Part shown: positions 1 to 9,097 of the stretch, in pieces
Layout of the letters: every line of letters starts with the position of its first letter
Numbering within the stretch: position 1 is the first letter of the stretch
Assembly: GCF_014353015.1 (NCBI RefSeq)
Contig: NZ_CP060704.1
Coordinates: 2,133,001-2,197,000 of the forward strand
Direction: 5' to 3'
Source: Chitinimonas koreensis
GTDB taxonomy: Bacteria; Pseudomonadota; Gammaproteobacteria; Burkholderiales; Chitinimonadaceae
DNA length: 64,000 bases
The notes under the pieces: generated by a model
The model's input: the letters and a program-made list of their open reading frames with translations, nothing else
Databases searched by the model: none
What the model was told of the DNA's origin: nothing
Translations under genes and position numbers: made by a program

Positions 1-317
1 GCCATCGACACGCCGAACACCGTGAGCGGCAGGCCGCGGCGCTCGAACTCGCGCAGGATGCGCCAGACGCCGGCGCGCGAGCCGTATTCGTAGATCGACT
101 CCATGCTCATGTGGCGGGCCGGGTAGGCCGCCGCGCCGACGATCTCGGACAGGAACTGCTCGGAGGCGGGATCGCCGTGCAGCACGCAGTTCTCGCCGCC
201 CTCCTCGTAGTTCAGCACGAACTGCACCGCGACGCGGGCCCGGCCCGGCCAGTCGGCGGCCGGCGGCGTCTCGCCGTAGCCGATCAGGTCGCGCGGATAG
301 GAGGAGTCGCTTGCCAT
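1..317 (-). CDS. puuE: Allantoinase PuuE, N-terminal part (cut by window edge)
   Basis: Only the first 105 or so residues are present; the rest lies beyond base 1. The start is ATG at 317-315. The reading runs MASDSSYPRDLIGYGETPP, then a VQFVLNYEEGGENCVLHGD block, SEIVGAAAYPARHMSMES and YEYGSRAGVWRIL. These are hallmark segments of the metal-independent PuuE allantoinases of the polysaccharide-deacetylase (NodB) superfamily. The enzyme opens allantoin to allantoate in the cytoplasm. It is divergent from uraD, the enzyme two steps earlier in urate degradation, which supports the assignment. The catalytic C-terminal half cannot be judged here. Confidence 0.9.
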   Translation of the reverse strand, partial: MASDSSYPRDLIGYGETPPAADWPGRARVAVQFVLNYEEGGENCVLHGDPASEQFLSEIVGAAAYPARHMSMESIYEYGSRAGVWRILREFERRGLPLTVFGVSM

Positions 318-631
318 GGCATCTATTCTTTCGTTGGGGCGGCGGCCCGGCGTGGGCCGGGCCGCGGCGGTTGCTGCCTGGGTACTCAGTTTATTGTTGG
401 ACAAACCGGCCGATTCGGCGCGACCAGCTTGGGCGACCCGCTGGCGCGGACCGCTCGGGCGGCCGGACGGGCATGGCCGGCCGCCTCCTGCCTGCCACGG
501 CGACGCGACCGGGCAATCGGGCCCGAGCCGCGTCACGCCGTTTTCTCGGCGCGGTTTGCGGCTTGAAAGGTAACTATATGAGTAGTAGATTGTCAACAAT
601 CTAAACGACAAATTGCTGGGAGACTGACGCG
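318..631. promoter_or_regulatory. Divergent puuE/uraD control region with an operator-like palindrome
   Basis: This is a 314-base gap between two divergent purine-catabolism genes. The uraD-proximal part (570-615) is AT-rich and holds a perfect 7-2-7 inverted repeat at 587-602 (AGATTGT CA ACAATCT). The spacing and TTGT..ACAA core resemble sites of GntR/FadR-type repressors. No regulator gene is visible in the window. The puuE-proximal part is GC-rich with no recognisable element. That the palindrome is an operator is inference. Confidence 0.45.
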
Positions 632-1147
632 ATGGCTACCGTACTGACGCTGGACGAGCTGAACCGCCTGCCGCTGGAGGGCTTCACCGCGGCGCTGGCC
701 GACATCTATGAACATTCGGACTGGATCCCGGCCTCGGTGCACCGGCTGGCGCCATTCGCCGGGGTCACCGCGCTGGCGGCGGCGATGGTCGACGCGGTGC
801 GCCGCGCCGGCCGCGACGCCCAGCTGGCGCTGCTGCGCGCCCACCCGGAACTGGCCGGCAAGGCGGCGCAGGCCGGCACGCTGACTGCGCACTCGACCGA
901 CGAGCAGCGCGGCGCCGGCCTGGTGAACCTGAGCGAGGCCGAGCGGCAGCGCATCGCCGAACTGAACCGCGCCTACCAGGCGCGCTTCGGCTTTCCCTTC
1001 ATCATCGCGGTGAAGAACCACGACAAGGCTGGCATCCTGGCCGAGTTCGAGCGGCGCAGCGGCAACGATCCGGAGACCGAATTGGCGACCTGCCTGGAGC
1101 AGGTGCACCACATTGCGCGGTTCCGGCTGGATGCGTTGCTGGGTTAG
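632..1147 (+). CDS. uraD: OHCU decarboxylase (2-oxo-4-hydroxy-4-carboxy-5-ureidoimidazoline decarboxylase)
   Basis: The 171-residue length is normal for bacterial UraD. The protein converts OHCU, made from urate by uricase and 5-hydroxyisourate hydrolase, to S-allantoin. The visible family signature is HPELAGK at residues 71-77 (His71 is the expected catalytic His), STDEQRGAG at 88-96 and RFGFPFIIAVK at 118-128, closing with ARFRLDALLG. The ATG at 632 is preceded by GGGAG at about 618-622. The gene is divergent from puuE, so the pair would feed allantoin to allantoinase. A decayed partial second copy of this gene lies at 10705-11017, followed by a related downstream sequence. Confidence 0.95.
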   Translation: MATVLTLDELNRLPLEGFTAALADIYEHSDWIPASVHRLAPFAGVTALAAAMVDAVRRAGRDAQLALLRAHPELAGKAAQAGTLTAHSTDEQRGAGLVNLSEAERQRIAELNRAYQARFGFPFIIAVKNHDKAGILAEFERRSGNDPETELATCLEQVHHIARFRLDALLG

Positions 1148-1335
1148 GGGCCGATCTCGGTTGCGGCCGCCGTATAGCGGCTGCAATATAAAATTTCTGG
1201 AAATGCGATATAGTCGCGCGTCCTTTAAGGATGTTCGCGCTTCCTATGGCTTTGTCGATTAAATTGTCTTGCCTTGCCCGAAGCAATGCGTTCTGCATTT
1301 AATTCTCTAGATCAATGAGTCAGGGGTTATGAAAA

Positions 1336-1673
1336 ATGAATAAATCGAAGCTTGTTCAGATCTTGGTCTTGTGTCTGGTTTGGTTCACTCCGACATTGGC
1401 TGTCGCGAATTCCTCATTCGCACGAACGACGGTATCGAGCGTGGTAGTCCATGACTTTGGCACCGGAGTTCTGATTCAGCTTGCTGCGATGCCCAATGCC
1501 GAGGGATGTGCTCAGAGCGGCTATTACATGCTCGAAAAGAGCAATCTTTCAAAGAGATATATGCGGCCGTATTGATGGCCTTCTCGACCGGTGCAAGCAT
1601 TCAAGGCTGGGTGCACGGCTGCAGCGATTCGCTCGGCTATCCCAAGCTGACGCGGATCGATCTGGTCAAATAA
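1336..1673 (+). CDS. Small secreted protein, frameshifted; same family as the gene at 9976
   Basis: ATG at 1336 opens a clear Sec signal peptide (MNKSKLVQILVLCLVWFTPTLAVA). The mature part has the pattern GC....YYMLEKSN. The annotated frame stops at 1573-1575. One missing T in the TTT at 1547-1549 restores a coherent continuation (FKEIYAAVLMAFSTGASIQ, then GWVHGCSDSLGYPKL) ending TAA at 1671-1673, about 112 residues in all. The architecture is two Cys in GC motifs and a central A..L.AFS.GA helix. It matches the protein at 9976-10308. The function is unknown; it is probably periplasmic or exported. It precedes the SpvB/RHS toxin gene. Confidence 0.6.
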
Positions 1674-1870
1674 TTGCAATTGGGCGCGGGTATCCTGCCC
1701 ACCCTCCCTGCTCGTGGTGCACTGATGAGATCTGCTTGCCGGTCCGGATCGGGGCGGCGGCAATTGTGTCGTCCCGTCAGATGAAATCGAAAAGAGTCTG
1801 CTTCATCCAGCTGAATGCCGCCAGGCACCGCCTGCTGGAATAAGTGGGAATTTCTTTGAAAGAAGATCAT

Positions 1871-3481
1871 ATGAATTGGCAAAGAATGTATGACAAGCGG
1901 ATGCGCTCGTTCAAGCGACTGCTTGCGCTTCCGACATTCCTGTTCGTGCTCGCGGTAGGGCCGGCACATGGGGCAGCCCAGCCCAGCGCTTATCTTCCGC
2001 CGATCATCGATCTTCTCCTGCAGGACGATTCGGGCAGCAATTCCAGTCCGGGAGCGGATACGCCGGTGCCTCCCGCTTCCGTCAGCCTGGGTACGCTGCA
2101 GTTGCCTCATCTAGCCAATGCCGATGCGGGTTTGGTGCCGCAGGGCAAGGGCAGCGTGAAGCAAGGCGAGGCGCTGTACGACGTGCCGATCGTCGTGCCG
2201 CCCGGGGTGAATGGCATGACGCCGAATCTCTCCATTCATTACGGCAGCGGCGAGAAGAATGGACTGTTGGGCATCGGCTGGTCCTTGTCCGGCCTTTCCT
2301 CCATTCATCGTTGCGGCTTGGTCTTTGCGATCAATGGCGCGACCGGGCCGGTCGGGCTGGGCACGTCCGACAAGCTTTGCTGGAATGGCCGGCAATTGCT
2401 GCTCGCCAAGGGAACCGACTACTGGGCCGCAGATGCCGAATACCGGCTCGAGATCGACGACTTCAGCCGGGTCCGCCGCAGCGGGAATGGTTTCCTGGTG
2501 CAGACCAAGGACGGCCTACAGCATATCTTCGGACAGACCGCCGATTCGATCGTCGAGGCGCAGGGAAGCACTGCGGTATTAAGCTGGGCGTTGTCGCGGT
2601 CGTCGGATCGGTCCGGCAATTTCATCCGCTACAAGTACACCGAGAACACCGCGGAAGGGGAAATCTACCCGGCCGAGGTTGCCTATGGGACGACGGGCAC
2701 CGGTTCGGAAGTCGTGATCGCTTCGGTCAAGTTCGAATATAAGGTACGCAGCGACATTCTTTCTGGCTACCTGGGCGGCGCCAAGTCGAAGATAAAAAAC
2801 GTGCTGTCCAAGGTCACCACCTATGCCGAGAGCACGGTTGCATCCACTTATTCGCTCGAATATCGGCAGAGTAGGGTATCGGGCGATACGTTATTGCAAA
2901 CGGTAAGCGTGTGTGCGCGCAATCCGGTATCGGGCGCCACGGAGTGTGTGCCGAGCACCAAATTCGAATGGAACGATGCGGCTATAGCGGCTGCCTCTAT
3001 CTTCAAACTACGGGCAACGACCCCATTGGCCGATATAAACGTGAGCTCGGCTTGCGCGTTGTCGATCGGTGATTTCAATAATGATGGAAAATCCGATCTG
3101 CTGACCAATAGCAAGGGGTTTTACACCGGTATTGCCGGTGGGTTCGAATACAGGACGGTGACTGGTCTGCCTGTTTCGTGTTACGACGGGCGTCGAGTCG
3201 TTGGTGATTTCAATGGCGATGGCGCTTCGGACTTGATGATTGCCAAGGATAGCTTCATCTGGACGACGTGTCTGTCTGATGGTCAGGCAAATCCCGATTC
3301 AGTTGTACCGATTCGCCCAGGACCGATGGAACCGAGGCTAACTATTTCGGGCAGGATGGATTCGATGTCCTCCCGATCGGCATCCGTGGCAACGGAAAGA
3401 ACGCGTTGTTCTTTTCATCGGGAAAGGCTTGTGAATTCGCTTCGAATAATACACTTTCTTGTAATGGAGTCAGGAATGTAG
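1871..3481 (+). CDS. SpvB/TcdB-type N-terminal section of a giant RHS polymorphic toxin
   Basis: ATG at 1871 has an AAAGAAG ribosome site just upstream (a GTG at 1844 is also possible). The start region encodes a Sec-type signal (FKRLLALPTFLFVLAVGPAHGA). Residues about 65-150 carry the Salmonella SpvB / insecticidal TcdB N-terminal domain (GTLQLPHLANADAGLVPQG, PPGVNGMTPNLSIHYGSG, GLLGIGWSLSGLSSIHRCG). FG-GAP/VCBS repeats of the form GDFNNDGKSDLL and GDFNGDGASDLM follow. The frame breaks near 3298-3306. One extra base would continue into the 3406 segment (CTDSPRTDGTEANYFGQDGF), so this and the next three entries are most likely one gene of about 2,150 codons. Confidence 0.85.
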   Translation: MNWQRMYDKRMRSFKRLLALPTFLFVLAVGPAHGAAQPSAYLPPIIDLLLQDDSGSNSSPGADTPVPPASVSLGTLQLPHLANADAGLVPQGKGSVKQGEALYDVPIVVPPGVNGMTPNLSIHYGSGEKNGLLGIGWSLSGLSSIHRCGLVFAINGATGPVGLGTSDKLCWNGRQLLLAKGTDYWAADAEYRLEIDDFSRVRRSGNGFLVQTKDGLQHIFGQTADSIVEAQGSTAVLSWALSRSSDRSGNFIRYKYTENTAEGEIYPAEVAYGTTGTGSEVVIASVKFEYKVRSDILSGYLGGAKSKIKNVLSKVTTYAESTVASTYSLEYRQSRVSGDTLLQTVSVCARNPVSGATECVPSTKFEWNDAAIAAASIFKLRATTPLADINVSSACALSIGDFNNDGKSDLLTNSKGFYTGIAGGFEYRTVTGLPVSCYDGRRVVGDFNGDGASDLMIAKDSFIWTTCLSDGQANPDSVVPIRPGPMEPRLTISGRMDSMSSRSASVATERTRCSFHRERLVNSLRIIHFLVMESGM

Positions 3482-6400
3482 TTGGGGGGCTAGGGTCGTT
3501 CATCGATTATCCCTACTACGCCAGCAAGGTCGCCTATCTGCAGCATGATATGAATGGCGACGATTCGGAGGATGTATTGAAAGCTGTATTCCGGCCGTCT
3601 CCCGATTCGGATTCGCGGGATATCGTTCTGGAGCAGAATCTATGCCAGTTCAAGGGTGGAAACGCCGCAGGTGCCGAATTGGCTTGCCAATATCAAGAAT
3701 ATACCGGTGCACCATCCGACTTTTTCTGGGAAGAATGGTCGAGCCCGGATTTCAGCGTCGATATTAATGGAGACGGACTGGTCGATCACATATTAGGGAC
3801 CGAGCGGCAGAATGGCCAGACTTTGAATCTACTTTGCTTATCCCGTGGAACGGGATCGTCCGATTGTTCGCCGATTTCGAGAATTGGTGCGGTGGGCGAT
3901 TTCGACGGTAGCGGTAGGATCGGCCTGTTGACGATGGATAAGTCCTCCCTTTGTTACTGGAGCGGGGCTGGGCTGCAGTGCCGGCCGGTAGCCATTCCAG
4001 GTTTCGAACCCATCCGAATCGATCCCTATGACACACCGCCTGGGCCGATTTTCGAGATGGGTATTGCGGTCTATTCGATGCCTAATTTCCAAGGAAATGG
4101 AAAGACAGCCCTGCTTGTGGCCGATCGTAACCAGAATCTGCGCCTGTTCAGTATGGAAGAAGGGACGACGCGCCCCGAAAAGATCGTCGCAGCCGTCGAC
4201 GGCTTGGGCCGCCGTATGGAAATCGACTACGCCGAACCAGGCGACAGTTCGGTTTACCAGGCGAAGGCGGTCGACGTGCAGGACGCAGCCATTCCGCATG
4301 TCTATCCGCAACGCGAACTGGCGACGGCCAACTATCCGGTCAAGGCGATGCGCTACGGCAATGGCCAGGGCGGCTGGCTGGAGACGCGCTACCGTTATTT
4401 CGGCGCAGCATTCGATCAGCAAGGCCGTGGTCATCTCGGCTTCGCCCGCATCGAGACAACCGATGTGACGAGCGGCCTGCGCAGCGTGGACATCTATGCC
4501 CAGGGCCATCCGTATACCGGCATGCTCAAGCAGCAGCGCGTGTTCACCACGGGTGGCGCCGCAATCCTGGATTCGTCTTACACGCTTGATCGCCAGGTGC
4601 TGACTCAGGCCAACGGCCAGACCACGGTCTTCCCATATACCAGGCAAAGCCGCGTGTCCCGTCAGGAGCTCAATGGCGCCAATATGGAGACCACCACGAC
4701 CGTCAATAGCTACGGCGATGGTTGGGGCAACCTGACCCAGCAAGACATCACTGTTACCGGCGACGGCAACAGCTACCTCACCAGCATTTCGACGGTCTAC
4801 CGCAACGACAGTACGAATTGGCTGCTCGGCCTGGCAACGCGGCGGACGGTCAGCAAGACCCGCGACGGCATCACCGTCCCGCGTGTGATGGCCTATGACT
4901 ACGACGCCAAGGGCCTGCTGAGCAGCGAGACGGTGGAGCCCGACGACACCAGCCTGCTCTTGAAGCTGGCGACGATCTACGATCGCAGCGGCAATGCCTT
5001 CGGCCTGGTCAACAAGCGAATCCAGACCTGGTGGGATCAAGCCAGTTCGAAAGCCCGTAGCCGCACGCCGGAAGACGTGGTGTACGAGGCCAAGGGCCGC
5101 TTCCCGCAAGTAGTCAAGAATGCGCTCGGCCAGGCCGAGACGCGGACCTACGCGCCGGCGACCGGCGCCTTGCTCAGCGTCGTCGACCCGAATCAGCTGA
5201 CGACGCGCTGGGAATACGACGGCTTCGGTCGCAAGACGCGCGAAGTGCGCGCCGATGGTACGGAGAGCCGCTACTACTTCAAGCAGTGCCCCTCGGGCTG
5301 CCCGGCTTATGCGGCGAGCGTCGCCATTGTCGATCATCTCAAGGGCGCCGAGCGCATCGCCGTGCCCAGCTTGGTTTATAGCGACAATGCCGGCCACGTG
5401 GTGCGAAGCCAGAGCTATGGCTTCGACGGCCGCGTCGTCGTCAGCGATTCTCGCTACGACAGTCGCGGGCGGCTGTGGGAAGAAGATCAGCCGCGCTACC
5501 TGGACCAATCCGCGGTACTCGAACAGCGCTACGCCTACGACGCACTCGATCGAGTCGTTCGCCTCACGGTGCGGGATGAGGGCGGCGTGGAACGCAGCGC
5601 GACCACCGACTATCAGGGTTTCACCATCACCCGGACCAATGCCAAGGGCTACAAGAAAGTCGATGTCAACGACGCCCTGGGCCTGCTGGCACAGACCACC
5701 GACGGGGCTGGCGTGCTGAACGTGCTGACCCGCTACAAGCGCGATCCTTTCGGCAACCTGAGCCAGACCATCGATGCCAACGGCAATGTGATCAAGGTCG
5801 AGTACGACAAGCTGGGCCGCAAGACCGATCTGCGCGATCCGGACCTCGGCTGGATCCACTATGACGTCGACCCGCTGGGCCTCGTCTGGAAGGAGACCGA
5901 TCCTCGGCTGCGGGCGGCGACGCAATCCACCCGGACGCAGTACGACGATCTGGATCGCCCGATCGTGCGCTTCGAGCCGGATCTGGAAAGCCATTGGATC
6001 TACGACCACGCCACCACGGCGGGCCAATGCGCGAGCACCAAGAGCTGCGGCCTGCTGGTGGAGAGCTACGCCGGCACGCCCTCGGTCAAGGATTACCGGC
6101 GCCTGCAGACCTACGATAGCCTGGGTCGACCGAGCACCACCACGACATTGCTCGATACCAGCTATGCCGTAACCCAGGCCTATGACGCCTGGGGCCGGCC
6201 TGGTCTGCGGACGATCCAGCGGCGAGATGGGGCGGTGAAGGGCTACGACCACCGCTACAACGCGATGGGCTACCTGGTCCGGATCGAGCGCGGCAGCCTG
6301 GTGCTGTGGCAGGCCAATGCGCAGGACGCATCCAACCGCGTGCTGCAGGCGAGCCTGGGCAACGGTCTGCTGACTGATACGGTCTATAACCCCAACACCG

Positions 6401-7161
6401 GCCGCCTCACCAGCGACACGCTCAAGACCGCCGCGGGCGCGGTGCGGCTGCAGGAGGGCTACCAGTACGACATGTTGGGCAACATGGCGCAGCGCAGCCA
6501 GTACTGGAACGGCAGCACCGGTTTCATGGAAAGCTTCGGCTACGACGCCCTGAACCGGCTGGAGAACAGCACGGTCAGCGGCAAGCCGCAGCAGGTCTTC
6601 GCCTACGACGCGATCGGCAATCTCAAGAGCAAGACCGGCGTGGGCAGCGGTGCCTACGTCTACCCCGCGCAAGGCGCGACGGCGCTCCTGCCGCACGCGG
6701 TGCAGAGCATCCCCGGCATCGGCACCTTCACCTACGATGCCAACGGCAACCTGACCAGCGGAGCGGGCCGGACGATCACGTGGACCAGCTTCGACATGCC
6801 CAAGAAGATCATCAAGGGCAGCGTATCGAGCGAGTTCAGCTACGGGCCGGAGCATCTGCGGACCAAGCAGGTGAAATCGGACGGCACTACGATCTATTAC
6901 GCGGGCAACCAGGAAGTGGAGAGCAAGTCCGGCGTGACGACGATACGGACTTACTGGCCGGGCGGCGTGGGGATCGAGGTCGACACCACGAGCGGCAGCA
7001 CGACGACGACCACGCAGACCTGGGTGCACACTGACCGGCTGGGCAGCGTGATTGCATTCACCGACCCGAACGGCAACTTGAAGGAGAACCTGGCCTACGA
7101 CGCCTGGGGCAAGCGGCGGACGCTGGACGGGCGAGCACGCCCGATGCGCTGGAAGGTCTGA
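3406..7161 (+). CDS. Middle section of the RHS toxin: FG-GAP repeats, TcdB middle domain and YD-repeat shell
   Basis: In-frame coding actually extends upstream to about 3301. It opens with more calcium-binding-type repeats (DINGDGLVDHIL, GDFDGSGRIGLL) and then a TcdB middle region (AAVDGLGRRMEIDYAEPGD). Tens of YD repeats follow (for example YDALNRLENS, YDAIGNLKSKTG, YDANGNLTSG), the sequence that wraps into the hollow RHS shell. It ends YDAWGKRRTLDG and then runs into a stop at 7159-7161 because one G appears to be missing in the GGG at 7129-7131. With that base the frame continues STPDALEGLNDNKGFTGHEM into the next segment. A long open frame on the opposite strand is a shadow of the biased codon use. 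Confidence 0.9.
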   Translation: MFFSSGKACEFASNNTLSCNGVRNVVGGLGSFIDYPYYASKVAYLQHDMNGDDSEDVLKAVFRPSPDSDSRDIVLEQNLCQFKGGNAAGAELACQYQEYTGAPSDFFWEEWSSPDFSVDINGDGLVDHILGTERQNGQTLNLLCLSRGTGSSDCSPISRIGAVGDFDGSGRIGLLTMDKSSLCYWSGAGLQCRPVAIPGFEPIRIDPYDTPPGPIFEMGIAVYSMPNFQGNGKTALLVADRNQNLRLFSMEEGTTRPEKIVAAVDGLGRRMEIDYAEPGDSSVYQAKAVDVQDAAIPHVYPQRELATANYPVKAMRYGNGQGGWLETRYRYFGAAFDQQGRGHLGFARIETTDVTSGLRSVDIYAQGHPYTGMLKQQRVFTTGGAAILDSSYTLDRQVLTQANGQTTVFPYTRQSRVSRQELNGANMETTTTVNSYGDGWGNLTQQDITVTGDGNSYLTSISTVYRNDSTNWLLGLATRRTVSKTRDGITVPRVMAYDYDAKGLLSSETVEPDDTSLLLKLATIYDRSGNAFGLVNKRIQTWWDQASSKARSRTPEDVVYEAKGRFPQVVKNALGQAETRTYAPATGALLSVVDPNQLTTRWEYDGFGRKTREVRADGTESRYYFKQCPSGCPAYAASVAIVDHLKGAERIAVPSLVYSDNAGHVVRSQSYGFDGRVVVSDSRYDSRGRLWEEDQPRYLDQSAVLEQRYAYDALDRVVRLTVRDEGGVERSATTDYQGFTITRTNAKGYKKVDVNDALGLLAQTTDGAGVLNVLTRYKRDPFGNLSQTIDANGNVIKVEYDKLGRKTDLRDPDLGWIHYDVDPLGLVWKETDPRLRAATQSTRTQYDDLDRPIVRFEPDLESHWIYDHATTAGQCASTKSCGLLVESYAGTPSVKDYRRLQTYDSLGRPSTTTTLLDTSYAVTQAYDAWGRPGLRTIQRRDGAVKGYDHRYNAMGYLVRIERGSLVLWQANAQDASNRVLQASLGNGLLTDTVYNPNTGRLTSDTLKTAAGAVRLQEGYQYDMLGNMAQRSQYWNGSTGFMESFGYDALNRLENSTVSGKPQQVFAYDAIGNLKSKTGVGSGAYVYPAQGATALLPHAVQSIPGIGTFTYDANGNLTSGAGRTITWTSFDMPKKIIKGSVSSEFSYGPEHLRTKQVKSDGTTIYYAGNQEVESKSGVTTIRTYWPGGVGIEVDTTSGSTTTTTQTWVHTDRLGSVIAFTDPNGNLKENLAYDAWGKRRTLDGRARPMRWKV

Positions 7162-7190
7162 ACGATAATAAAGGCTTCACCGGCCACGAG

Positions 7191-7664
7191 ATGCTGGACG
7201 GGCTAGACCTGGTGCATATGAACGGCCGGATCTACGATCCACTGGTGGCGCGCTTCATGAGCGCCGATCCGATCATCCAGGCGCCCGAGTATGGGCAGAG
7301 CTATAACCGCTATACCTATGTGTGGAACAATCCGACCAATCTGACCGATCCGACGGGGTTCGAGGCGGATGGCGCAGACAATGATTCCGATTCGGACGGG
7401 GAGAGTTCAGGTGGTGTGAATGCCGACACTTCGTCGACGAAGTCCGAAACATCGGAACCGAAAGCAGGAGCATCGGACTATGAGGGAGATTGGGTCTATT
7501 CGGATGGTAGGCGAGTAGCTGGTTATCGTTCTGGTACGGCAGGGCCTCCACCCGGCGCAGTCGGTTTTGAACCTGCAGAATCTGAGCGCATTTCGGTAAC
7601 GGGCAACCACCGCGCTTCTTCAAGCAGTGGTGGAGGATGGTCGGCCGCGAAGAAGGGGGGGTAG
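7191..7664 (+). CDS. RHS core-associated region and start of the variable toxin tip
   Basis: This segment carries the conserved RHS core terminus: HMNGRIYDPLVARFMSADP, then PEYGQSYNRYTYVWNNPTNL and TDPTGFE. In RHS proteins that point marks the self-cleavage site and the junction with the variable toxin. After TDPTG the base composition drops and a Ser/Asp-rich low-complexity linker follows. The frame closes with TAG right after a G7 tract at 7655-7661. Eight G would read straight through into the next segment (KKGGVANSSFKSANSDKGWW). Confidence 0.85.
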   Translation: MLDGLDLVHMNGRIYDPLVARFMSADPIIQAPEYGQSYNRYTYVWNNPTNLTDPTGFEADGADNDSDSDGESSGGVNADTSSTKSETSEPKAGASDYEGDWVYSDGRRVAGYRSGTAGPPPGAVGFEPAESERISVTGNHRASSSSGGGWSAAKKGG

Positions 7665-8310
7665 CCAATTCTAGCTTCAAATCGGCCAATTCCGATAAGG
7701 GCTGGTGGTCAAAGGCTACTGATGCATTTGCCAACGTATTCAAAGGTGTGGCGAACAACTTTTGGCTTCAGGCAAGCGCAATGAATGGCGATCCCGATGC
7801 GATAAGGTATTTTGAGGACAGGGCGCGGCAAGATCAATTCACGAGTGGCTTTGCTGCTGGTGTGGCGGCTGTTGACGACTTTCGCCAAGGCGGGCCTCGT
7901 GCGGCAGGTACCTTGGCTGGCAATGTCGTATTAGGTACTGCCGTCAAAGGCGTGATGTCGCGGTCGAATTCGGCTGTTTTGCTGGCTGATGCAAATAGAG
8001 CAAGAGACATCATGATCGAAGTGATGGCCAAGCGACCGCGATCTTCACGGCCGCAGACGGTGACCGCCGGTTACAATACCAAGACGGGCCAAGTGGTGGC
8101 CGCTGCTTGCGGTAGTGGTGAATGTGCAGAGGCCCATGTTGTGAAGCAATTGGGGGGGATAAATCGGTTGTTCGATTTACCCAAGCAATGAGAGTAAATG
8201 AAGCTCGCCGAGGGATCAGCATGCAGCAACCGATCTGTGCAATATGCGAGGGGGAGTATGGTCGTTCGCCATTTCCTGCGGGAACCATATATCAAAGTGA
8301 CTCTTGGTAA
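7637..8310 (+). CDS. Toxin tip: deaminase-superfamily C-terminal domain of the RHS protein
   Basis: The first frame runs to TGA at 8191 (FANVFKGVANNFWLQASAMN ... RPQTVTAGYNTKTGQVVAA, CGSGECAEAHVVKQLGG). A G7 tract at 8152-8158 then breaks it. One more G continues DKSVVRFTQAMRVNEARRG, QQPICAICEGEYGRSPFPAG, ending TAA at 8308-8310. The C-A-E motif (8123-8131) and the later P-I-C-A-I-C are the zinc-binding and catalytic signature of toxin deaminases carried by RHS, CdiA and WXG proteins. Known members deaminate nucleotides or nucleic-acid bases. The exact subfamily and substrate cannot be assigned from sequence alone. Confidence 0.7.
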
Positions 8311-8323
8311 TCGGAAAGAGTAT

Positions 8324-8872
8324 ATGAAAACACCCTGGGAAATTTCGCTGTTCGATTGGAGCGTGAAGGGATCATGTGGAAGGCCTTTGGAACCGCATGA
8401 AGTGTTTGAATTGATATTCACGCATGATAAGGATAAGGCGGTTAAGGCATATTCTCTCGTATGCCAGGAGGTCGGTCAGAACGGGTGGCTGTATCCTTGT
8501 GCGTTGCCCGTATTGAAGACCATTCTGGCATGCTTGCCCATTTGTAGTGCCGTCTCGAAAATCCACTGTCTGGATTTGATAGCGCTTATTGTTGCTTCGG
8601 AATCCGCTCCGGGTGCTGAGGATGTTGAAAAGCACTGTATGGTCGAAGTGAGGAACGCATTCTGGCTATTTGCCCATGGGGTGCAATTTGATGATGAAAA
8701 ATTGATTGGATCGTATGTGGACATCTTGGGGTGTCTGGGTATGAAAATATCGGAATTGAAAGGTATTTCTCTGGCGTACTTGGAAATGGCACTCACTAGG
8801 GCTGTACCGGAGTACGACGTCGAGATGGTAGAGAACACCATCGAAGAGCTGAAACAGTCAAAAGCACTTTAG
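8324..8872 (+). CDS. Putative immunity protein for the deaminase toxin
   Basis: ATG at 8324 lies 13 bases after the reconstructed toxin stop and has GGAAAGAG at 8312-8319 as ribosome site. The 182-residue product has no signal peptide and is predicted helical and acidic (DDEKLIGSYVDILGCLGM, EMVENTIEELKQSKAL), with several Cys. I recognise no family. The position directly behind a polymorphic toxin tip, the same low GC as the tip and the cytoplasmic character are the classic features of a cognate immunity protein. The function is inference from context. Confidence 0.6.
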   Translation: MKTPWEISLFDWSVKGSCGRPLEPHEVFELIFTHDKDKAVKAYSLVCQEVGQNGWLYPCALPVLKTILACLPICSAVSKIHCLDLIALIVASESAPGAEDVEKHCMVEVRNAFWLFAHGVQFDDEKLIGSYVDILGCLGMKISELKGISLAYLEMALTRAVPEYDVEMVENTIEELKQSKAL

Positions 8873-9097
8873 CACTGAACTGCTTCTTTTTTAAGTCAGG
8901 TTTTCCATCCATCGAATGTGCCTGGACAAGGAGTACCGATGTGCGAATAAAATGCAGCATTGGGTTGGATGGACATGCTGGCCATATATGGCCGAGCATA
9001 GAGCTCGGAGTAAGATTTATGCTTGAAGAGGGAGAGATCGATGTGTGGAATAACTGATCTTTAAAAGATTGTTCTGAATGATAGGGAAAGAATTTTT

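Noticed and set aside
3838..7029. Open frame of 1,063 codons on the minus strand opposite the RHS gene
   Set aside because: It has no recognisable domain and its composition is the mirror of strongly biased YD-repeat codons. The plus strand encodes clear RHS motifs, so this is a shadow frame.
7655..8158. Programmed ribosomal frameshifting at the G7 tracts
   Set aside because: Both sites lack a canonical slippery heptamer context and a convincing downstream structure, and equal one-base losses occur at many unrelated genes, so indel error or slippage in DNA is the simpler reading.
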